Source of the DNA: Legionellales bacterium UBA4722
Lineage (GTDB): Bacteria; Pseudomonadota; Gammaproteobacteria; DSM-16500
Direction: 5' to 3'
Assembly: GCA_002404295.1 (NCBI GenBank)
Contig: DHJK01000171.1
Span: 1 to 5,641 of the forward strand
Length of the DNA stretch: 5,641 bases
Shown: one piece after another, positions 1 to 4,288 of the stretch
How the letters are laid out: each line of letters starts with the position of its first letter
Position numbering within the stretch: position 1 is the first letter of the stretch
The notes under the pieces: model-generated
What the model saw: the letters and a program-made list of their open reading frames with translations, nothing else
Database searches by the model: none
What the model was told of the DNA's origin: nothing
Made by a program: the position numbers and the translations under genes

Positions 1-1
1 T

Positions 2-118
2 CGTGATAGACCTGAGTTTTTATTTGTCTCAGAGGACGAAAACCCCGCAACAAGTGCGGGGCGAGTGACAGCTCGGGAGTGGAAAGCTACTTATTATAAA
101 AACCAAAGGATTTTTTAA
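2..118 (+). CDS. Possible 3' end of an upstream gene (partial, unrecognised)
   Basis: This frame is open from the left edge for 38 codons and ends with TAA at 116-118, leaving one base before the recQ ATG. The peptide begins RDRPEFLFVSEDENP and ends in KNQRIF, and I do not recognise it. A near-abutting stop is typical of operon genes, and the recQ ribosome binding site (AAGGA, 106-110) would lie inside this frame, which suggests translational coupling. Against it, an open run of this length can arise by chance, several arginine codons are rare ones (AGA, CGA, CGG, AGG), and the DNA holds three consecutive hairpins that would suit an untranslated leader. In the next frame the upstream gene could instead end at TGA 4-6. 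It is offered as a candidate only. Confidence 0.35.
   Translation, partial: RDRPEFLFVSEDENPATSAGRVTAREWKATYYKNQRIF
12..75 (+). other. Three consecutive small hairpins upstream of recQ
   Basis: Three perfect stems follow each other: CTGAG (12-16) with CTCAG (28-32); CCCCGCA (43-49) with TGCGGGG (55-61) around a 5-base loop; and CGAG (62-65) with CTCG (72-75). The GC-rich middle stem stands out in AT-rich surroundings. Read on the minus strand it is followed by TTTTCGT, so it could be an intrinsic terminator for antisense transcription. On the plus strand it has no U-tract and would be leader structure or coding-region structure. Which of these applies cannot be decided from the sequence. Confidence 0.4.
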
Positions 119-119
119 A

Positions 120-1919
120 ATGATACCCGCACAAGAAATATTAAGTACCGTATTTGGCTATAATGAGTTTCGTGGAGAGCAAGCTGCTGTGATTGACCAT
201 CTCATCGATGGCAAAGATGCACTTGTTTTGATGCCTACAGGTGGAGGTAAATCGCTTTGTTTTCAGATTCCAGCAATTGCCAGAGAGGGTACGGCGATCG
301 TCGTTTCTCCGCTCATCGCTTTAATGCAAGATCAAGTCGATGCATTGCTGCAAGTAGGCGTTAAAGCCGCATTTTTGAACTCCAGCTTAGACAGTGAAAC
401 AGCCTGGCGAGTAGAGCAAGATTTATTAGATGGCAAATTGACATTATTATATGTTGCTCCCGAGCGGCTCATGACTTCTCGCTTTCTTCAATTACTTGAA
501 CAAACCAAGCTCGCTTTATTTGCCATCGACGAAGCCCATTGTGTTTCACAATGGGGACATGATTTTCGTCCTGAGTATGTGCAATTGTCAATTTTACATG
601 AACGATTTCCAACGATCCCGCGTATTGCGTTAACTGCCACCGCAGATGATCCAACGAGACGAGAAATTATTGAACGTCTAGGACTCAGCAACGCTCGGCA
701 ATTTATTTCCAGTTTTGATCGCCCCAATATTCGTTACCGTATCGTGCAAAAACAAAATACGCGCGAGCAATTACACCGCTTTTTAGAAACAGAACACCCC
801 GAAGATGCAGGTATAATCTATTGTCTTTCTCGTAAACGGGTAGAAGAAACAGCAGAATGGCTTTGTGCAAAAGGCTGGAACGCATTGCCATATCATGCAG
901 GTTTAAGCAATGCAGTGCGACAAAAAAACCAAAAACGTTTTATCAGAGAAGAAGGCGTTATCATCGTTGCCACTGTTGCTTTTGGAATGGGAATTGATAA
1001 ACCCAACGTACGATTCGTAGCTCATCTCGATTTACCCAAGAGCATGGAAGGTTATTATCAAGAAACAGGTCGAGGAGGGCGCGATGGTCTTTTCGCCAAT
1101 GCGTGGCTTGCTTATGGCATAGGGGATGTTATCACCTTGCGTCGCATGCTTGATACTTCTGAAGCCGATGAACAACATAAACGTTTAGAACGCCGCAAAC
1201 TAGACGCACTATTAGGTTATTGTGAAACGACATTTTGTCGCCGCCAAGTCATGCTCAATTATTTTAGCGAACATTACACTGCCCCCTGTAATAACTGCGA
1301 TAATTGTCTTGAGCCGATTGCAACATGGGATGGAAAAATTGCTGCTCAAATGGCGTTATCTTGCGCCTATCGCACAGGCCAACGTTTTGGTGTTAAACAT
1401 TTGGTGGATGTGTTGCTGGGTAAGCCCACTGAGCAAGTGAACCGTTTTCAACATGATAAAGTATCTACATTTGGCATCGGCCATGCATATACTCAAGCAC
1501 AATGGCAAAGCATTTATCGTCAACTAGTTGCCGCTAATTTATTAACGATTGATATGAGCGGCTATGGCAGTTTAAAACTCACTGAAAAAAGTATGCCCCT
1601 GTTGCGTGGCGAACATACAATTGCGTTTCGTAATGACCCTGAAGTCAAAAAGAAAAAAGCTAAATCCACTGCAAAGCGTGGAAATAATCTTCTTCCAGCA
1701 CCTGATGATGCATTCTGGCAAGCTTTAAAAAATAGACGACTTGAATTAGCGCGCGAGCAAGGCGTGCCACCGTATATTATTTTTCACGATAGTACGTTAC
1801 AAGAAATACATGAAAAAAAACCACTCACCCTGAATGAGTTCGTCCTGATTTCAGGCGTAGGGCAGAGTAAGTTACAGCGTTATGCAGAAGCATTTATGGA
1901 AATTGTTGCGAGATATTGA
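120..1919 (+). CDS. recQ: ATP-dependent DNA helicase RecQ
   Basis: RecQ is a cytosolic 3'-to-5' superfamily 2 DNA helicase that works in recombination repair and restart of stalled forks. The 599-residue length is close to the roughly 610 of E. coli RecQ, so the gene is complete. Motifs in order: motif 0 FRGEQ (17-21); Walker A TGGGKS (40-45); motif Ia SPLIALMQDQ (63-72); DEAH box (137-140) followed by the RecQ aromatic-rich loop CVSQWGHDFRP (141-151); motif III TATA (172-175); motif V near ATVAFGMGIDKPNVR (284-298); motif VI QETGRGGRDG (314-323). The zinc site is Cys373, Cys390, Cys393 and Cys396. A winged-helix RQC region follows (about 400-510), then a Lys-rich linker (around 510-525) and a C-terminal HRDC domain (about 530-599). 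The start is fixed by AAGGA (106-110), 9 bases before ATG. A weak -10-like TATTAT lies at 92-97. All core motifs are intact. Confidence 0.97.
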   Translation: MIPAQEILSTVFGYNEFRGEQAAVIDHLIDGKDALVLMPTGGGKSLCFQIPAIAREGTAIVVSPLIALMQDQVDALLQVGVKAAFLNSSLDSETAWRVEQDLLDGKLTLLYVAPERLMTSRFLQLLEQTKLALFAIDEAHCVSQWGHDFRPEYVQLSILHERFPTIPRIALTATADDPTRREIIERLGLSNARQFISSFDRPNIRYRIVQKQNTREQLHRFLETEHPEDAGIIYCLSRKRVEETAEWLCAKGWNALPYHAGLSNAVRQKNQKRFIREEGVIIVATVAFGMGIDKPNVRFVAHLDLPKSMEGYYQETGRGGRDGLFANAWLAYGIGDVITLRRMLDTSEADEQHKRLERRKLDALLGYCETTFCRRQVMLNYFSEHYTAPCNNCDNCLEPIATWDGKIAAQMALSCAYRTGQRFGVKHLVDVLLGKPTEQVNRFQHDKVSTFGIGHAYTQAQWQSIYRQLVAANLLTIDMSGYGSLKLTEKSMPLLRGEHTIAFRNDPEVKKKKAKSTAKRGNNLLPAPDDAFWQALKNRRLELAREQGVPPYIIFHDSTLQEIHEKKPLTLNEFVLISGVGQSKLQRYAEAFMEIVARY

Positions 1920-1963
1920 CTGGCATGTATCCAAGCGAAACCCATCTATTTGGCTTAAATAAG

Positions 1964-1979
1964 ATCAATAAATATTGAT
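1964..1979. promoter_or_regulatory. AT-rich inverted repeat, possible operator
   Basis: ATCAATAAATATTGAT is two 7-base half-sites separated by AA. It lies in the gap between recQ and the transpeptidase gene, about 95 bases upstream of the promoter -10. It has the form of a regulator binding site, but in AT-rich DNA such a palindrome can occur by chance. No regulator is identified. Confidence 0.3.
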
Positions 1980-2008
1980 AATTCGTCATTAAAATACAAC
2001 TATAACAC

Positions 2009-2026
2009 GAGTCAAATCAATGACTC
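2009..2026. promoter_or_regulatory. Inverted repeat GAGTCA-N6-TGACTC, possible operator
   Basis: GAGTCAAATCAATGACTC is a perfect 6-base inverted repeat with a 6-base spacer, about 25 bases upstream of the -35 element of the following gene. This is a plausible activator position for the transpeptidase promoter. As RNA it would be a weak hairpin without a U-tract, so it is not a convincing recQ terminator. Confidence 0.35.
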
Positions 2027-2051
2027 TATGCTGCATTTCCAGTGTTTTAAT

Positions 2052-2078
2052 CTTACAAAGTAGTCCGAAGAGTATAAT
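2052..2078 (+). promoter_or_regulatory. Sigma70-type promoter of the L,D-transpeptidase gene
   Basis: A perfect -10 box TATAAT (2073-2078) is preceded by CTTACA (2052-2057), which matches 4 of 6 bases of TTGACA, with a short 15-base spacer. Transcription would start near 2085, giving a leader of about 25 bases that contains the ribosome binding site AAGGAG (2097-2102). This suggests the transpeptidase is transcribed separately from recQ. Confidence 0.5.
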
Positions 2079-2110
2079 AGAAGAGTAGCGGCAATAAAGG
2101 AGTTATTGTT

Positions 2111-2665
2111 ATGCATACGTTACTTCGCTTATCGAGTTTATTATTATCATGTTCAGCTATATTCTTATTAACGTCATGTGCAACCACAAGTTCAAATGAA
2201 GGACCCAGCGCTAATACAAATTACGCCGAGCGTCTTCCGCAGCATATGGATACGGGTAATAAAAATGTAGTCCTCGTTGACCCCAATGTTCATGCATGGG
2301 GTGCCTATGGCCCAGATGGAAATTTAGTTCGCGCTGGCATTGCAACAGCTGGTGGCGCTGTTTGTCCGCCAGATGCAGTCGGTGAAAGCGATTGTCGAAC
2401 AAACTCAGGTACATTTCATATTTCCTCTATTGGTGGTGGTGATTGTTATTCAAAGAAATATCCACAACCTTATGGCGGCGGGTTAATGCCCTATTGTATG
2501 TACTTTAGTGGTGGACAGGCATTACATGGCTCACCTGATGATATTGTGATTGAGAGTAATGTTAGCCATGGCTGCGTACGTATGCAAATTCCTGAAGCAG
2601 AATGGATGGTGAATAACTTTGCGCACGTAGGAACAAAAGTGATAGTAGTACCTTATCAATCGTAA
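2111..2665 (+). CDS. EnhA-type L,D-transpeptidase, predicted lipoprotein
   Basis: A 184-residue exported protein with a YkuD-type L,D-transpeptidase catalytic core. Family members cross-link peptidoglycan stem peptides (3-3 links) or attach proteins to the wall through a cysteine nucleophile. The N-terminus has a short basic end, a hydrophobic stretch (7-20) and a lipobox LTSC with Cys23 as the likely lipidated residue, so it should be membrane-anchored facing the periplasm. The catalytic motif is HGS (His139) followed by SHGCVRM (152-158), with Cys155 the nucleophile and Arg157 the conserved arginine. The block GGGLMPYCMYFSGG (122-135) and four extra cysteines (85, 95, 112, 129) match the pattern I recall for the 'enhanced entry' EnhA proteins of Legionella and Coxiella. 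The extra cysteines could form disulfides. AAGGAG lies 8 bases before ATG, and a strong promoter lies just upstream. The fold and active site are clear; the EnhA label comes from memory. Confidence 0.9.
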   Translation: MHTLLRLSSLLLSCSAIFLLTSCATTSSNEGPSANTNYAERLPQHMDTGNKNVVLVDPNVHAWGAYGPDGNLVRAGIATAGGAVCPPDAVGESDCRTNSGTFHISSIGGGDCYSKKYPQPYGGGLMPYCMYFSGGQALHGSPDDIVIESNVSHGCVRMQIPEAEWMVNNFAHVGTKVIVVPYQS

Positions 2666-2675
2666 ATTAGTAAAT

Positions 2676-2714
2676 TTAGAGAGAGGGAAAATCACTGGCT
2701 TTTCTTCTCTCTAA
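2676..2714 (+). terminator. Long hairpin after the transpeptidase gene (terminator-like, no U-tract)
   Basis: The arm at 2676-2691 pairs with 2700-2714: nine perfect pairs (TTAGAGAGA with TCTCTCTAA), a short stretch with one bulged G and a G-U wobble, then AAAA with TTTT closing an 8-base loop. It begins 10 bases after the stop codon. No run of T follows on the plus strand, so it may stabilise the upstream mRNA end or reduce read-through rather than terminate fully. The minus strand side is T-rich but broken. Confidence 0.4.
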
Positions 2715-2749
2715 CCCTAGAGATATTTGATTGTGAGGAAAGGAGCTCT

Positions 2750-3199
2750 ATGCGATCTAACATTTTTATAATCTCCCTACTGTTTTTTGCATCCACCTGC
2801 TTTGCAGACCCCGATTTTGAAGGCACTTACCGCTGTGCCGGCTTTGATCCCTATATAAACAAAGATTACTCAGGCACGGTGCATATCGTTCGTTACAACA
2901 CAGTCTATAATTTGCTCATGGAATATGACACAGGCGAAGTAGCCCGAGGCACAGCTGGGCTTTGGGATTCAGCCACACTTGCCGTTGTGTTTCAGGATTT
3001 GAAAAACTTACAAAATATTGGGCTTGAGCGTTATAGTTTTTCTAAAGATCGTAAAAGAATACAGGGTTATTGGGTGTATTTAGGGAAAGATAAATTAGGG
3101 AAAGAAGTGTGTGAAAAACAAAAGGAATCATCAACCCGCATTGTATCGCCGTCTCCATCATTACCAGCGTCGCCTTCTCGCGAAGGTAAGAAACAATAG
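2750..3199 (+). CDS. Small exported protein of unknown function
   Basis: I recognise no named family. The 149-residue protein starts with a clear signal peptide: hydrophobic core at 5-18 and probable cleavage after CFA (Ala19), giving a mature N-terminus DPDFEGTYRC. Cys17 is a poor lipobox cysteine because Thr precedes it, so a soluble periplasmic or secreted protein is more likely than a lipoprotein. The mature part is rich in alternating aromatic and Gly residues (GTYRCAGFDPY at 25-35, YSGTV at 40-44, IQGYWVYLGKDKLG at 104-117), suggesting a small beta-sheet fold. Cys29 and Cys121 sit at opposite ends of it and could form a disulfide. After about residue 126 the chain changes to a Ser/Pro/Lys tail ending SPSREGKKQ. 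The start is supported by AGGAG (2741-2745), 4 bases before ATG. It lies 84 bases after the transpeptidase gene on the same strand with no clear promoter of its own, so partial co-transcription is likely. Confidence 0.82.
   Translation: MRSNIFIISLLFFASTCFADPDFEGTYRCAGFDPYINKDYSGTVHIVRYNTVYNLLMEYDTGEVARGTAGLWDSATLAVVFQDLKNLQNIGLERYSFSKDRKRIQGYWVYLGKDKLGKEVCEKQKESSTRIVSPSPSLPASPSREGKKQ
3161..3189. repeat. Palindromic element overlapping the 3' end of the small exported gene
   Basis: TTACC (3161-3165) is complementary to GGTAA (3185-3189). Inside it, CCTTC (3173-3177) pairs with GAAGG (3182-3186) around TCGC, so two alternative hairpins share bases. The stretch encodes the odd SPSREGKK tail. 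The look is that of a dispersed REP-like palindrome read through by a gene end, but only one copy is visible here, so repeat status is inferred. Confidence 0.3.
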
Positions 3200-3247
3200 G
3201 TTATTATTCTGCGCATCGTTATTGTAACAATTAAATACTTTCGAAGT

Positions 3248-3628
3248 TCAGGCAGGGCGGTGCTTTTTTTGTTTGCTTTTTTTAATTAACAGTTCTGCTG
3301 GAATGTGAAATGTATCATATAGTTTTCTAATCATGTTAAGCGATAAATCACGTTTATGATTTAATATTTCTGAGACGCGAGCCCGTGTACCGATGCAGGG
3401 TATTAAGTCTTTGCGTTCTAATCCTCTACTTTCCATCCAATAAAGCAGCGCTGAAACTGTATCTGGGAAATCTATAGGGTAATGCTCTTCTTCATATTTC
3501 TGTGTAAGTGTAGTAAGAATATCCAGTTTGTCTCCATTGGGCGTATTAAGTTTGGCGCTAAATAAACGCTCAATTTCTTTTAAAGCTGAATGATAATCTT
3601 TTTCTGTTTTGATCGGAGTAATTTTCAT
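3248..3628 (-). CDS. higA: HigA-family antitoxin / autorepressor
   Basis: The antitoxin and DNA-binding half of a HigBA type II toxin-antitoxin module: it should bind and neutralise HigB and repress its own operon. The 126-residue protein has an N-terminal helical region (about 1-55) and a C-terminal XRE-type helix-turn-helix. Visible helix-turn-helix features are ALLYWMESRGLERKDL (60-75), the recognition region GTRARVSEILNHKRDLS (80-96) and the closing helix MIRKLYDTFHIPAELLI (99-115). This arrangement fits the HigA (COG5499-type) group. The end is very basic (KKSKQKKHRP, 116-125) and is encoded by two A7 runs. The start follows GAGG (3638-3635) with a 6-base spacer. It begins 11 bases after the higB stop, so the two are translated from one transcript. 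It converges on the small exported gene, with 48 bases between the ends. Confidence 0.92.
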   Translation of the reverse strand: MKITPIKTEKDYHSALKEIERLFSAKLNTPNGDKLDILTTLTQKYEEEHYPIDFPDTVSALLYWMESRGLERKDLIPCIGTRARVSEILNHKRDLSLNMIRKLYDTFHIPAELLIKKSKQKKHRPA

Positions 3629-3639
3629 AATATACCTCG

Positions 3640-3933
3640 CTAAATTTTAGTTACATCTATTTGATCGTATTCGTTATGCGTGCCAATAAAACGGATATAA
3701 ATAATCTTAAAGTCATAATGAATGGCTATGACTAATCGGTAAGTATTTCCTTTGATGTTAAAAACAACTCGATTATTAGCTACAATGCTGGCATTGCGAT
3801 ATACCATTTTTATATCATTGGGACTGACCCAGTGCGCTAGTTTGGCATCAGCATACCATGCTTGTAATGGCTTTTTTGCTGTAGGGTGCTGCGCCCAGAA
3901 ATCTCGTAATTTTTTTATGGATATGATCCTCAT
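3640..3933 (-). CDS. higB: HigB toxin (RelE-like mRNA interferase)
   Basis: The toxin of the HigBA module. HigB proteins are RelE-fold ribonucleases that cut mRNA on translating ribosomes. The 97-residue protein matches the HigB_toxin family (PF09907 type): RVVFNIKGNTYRLVIAI (55-71), then a core strand IIYIRFIGTH (77-86) and the C-terminal signature GTHNEYD (84-90). His86, Tyr89 and the arginines at 66 and 81 are candidate catalytic or RNA-contact residues by analogy with relatives. The N-terminal RDFWAQHP (10-17) and Trp26 fit the family's first helices. Toxin-before-antitoxin order is typical of higBA and unlike most other type II modules. No truncation is visible, so the toxin is probably active. 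The start ATG at 3933-3931 has only a modest upstream AGG (3947-3945). An overlapping ATG at 3940 is in a different frame. Confidence 0.93.
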   Translation of the reverse strand: MRIISIKKLRDFWAQHPTAKKPLQAWYADAKLAHWVSPNDIKMVYRNASIVANNRVVFNIKGNTYRLVIAIHYDFKIIYIRFIGTHNEYDQIDVTKI

Positions 3934-3938
3934 GACTC

Positions 3939-3967
3939 ATAATAACCTGATCCCAGCGCGGGATCAA
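3939..3967 (-). promoter_or_regulatory. higBA promoter with embedded palindromic operator
   Basis: On the minus strand TTGATC (3967-3962) and TATTAT (3944-3939) are 17 bases apart, matching the -35 and -10 consensus at 4 and 5 of 6 positions. The palindrome TGATCCCAGCGCGGGATCA (3948-3966: 7-base arms, 5-base loop) fills the spacer and overlaps the -35. This is the geometry expected for HigA autorepression. The predicted start would fall almost on the higB ATG, giving a leaderless mRNA. A weaker alternative, CTGATG (3998-3993) with TATATC (3975-3970), would give a leader that carries the hairpin. Confidence 0.45.
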
Positions 3968-4288
3968 TGGATATATTTGTCGTAATTTAAGCCATCAGTA
4001 AATTGATCACAAGCTCTTGCTGTGAATTTAATAAGCATTTCTTGCAAAAGTGCAGATAAATAATCTGTCAAGATTACGTTAAGAAAAGTAGTTTATTATC
4101 GGGGCATAACTAGCTATATTGTCTAAATAATTAATTTATACTTTGGATAAGGCGAAGCTTAGATAACTATATGACAAATAAAACATTTATATTTTTGACG
4201 TCACAAGATTTAGGATGTAACTAGTTCAATATTCAGAAGACATACGACTCGATGTGTAAGATTGTTATTAAATAACTGGGAGGGGTAT
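3968..4288. other. Non-coding gap between divergent higB and the long ORF
   Basis: This stretch is AT-rich and holds no convincing gene. It contains a small inverted repeat, CAGAT (4053-4057) with ATCTG (4063-4067); a -10-like TATACT (4137-4142); a -35-like TTGACG (4195-4200) without a good partner; and the 8-base palindrome TGACGTCA (4196-4203). The two genes are divergent, so promoters for both should lie here. I could not identify a complete sigma70 promoter for the plus-strand gene. No tandem half-site resembling a PmrA box was seen. Confidence 0.4.
4278..4285 (+). promoter_or_regulatory. Strong ribosome binding site of the long ORF
   Basis: GGGAGGGG contains a GGAGG core (4279-4283) 5 bases before the ATG at 4289. 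It is the strongest Shine-Dalgarno sequence in the window and decides this start: the frame upstream is open back to TAG (4211-4213) but contains no other ATG. Confidence 0.75.

Noticed and set aside
1931..1956. Terminator after recQ (CCAAG with TTTGG)
   Set aside because: The stem is only 5 bases including a G-U pair, with a long loop and no T-run after it.
2211..2414. 67-codon minus-strand ORF within the transpeptidase gene
   Set aside because: The opposite strand has a complete catalytic motif and signal sequence; this is a shadow frame.
3752..3985. 77-codon plus-strand ORF opposite higB
   Set aside because: It is antisense to a clear HigB family member, with no ribosome binding site or recognisable protein pattern.
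4196..4203. TGACGTCA as a regulatory operator
   Set aside because: A single 8-base palindrome without neighbours or family support is expected by chance at this scale.
4195..4223. Promoter for the long ORF from TTGACG plus TAACTA
   Set aside because: The -35 is good, but the hexamer at 17 bases matches the -10 consensus at only two positions.
4171..4224. 17-codon ORF (ATG 4171 to TAG 4224) upstream of the long ORF
   Set aside because: It has no ribosome binding site at usable spacing, and its length is easily reached by chance.
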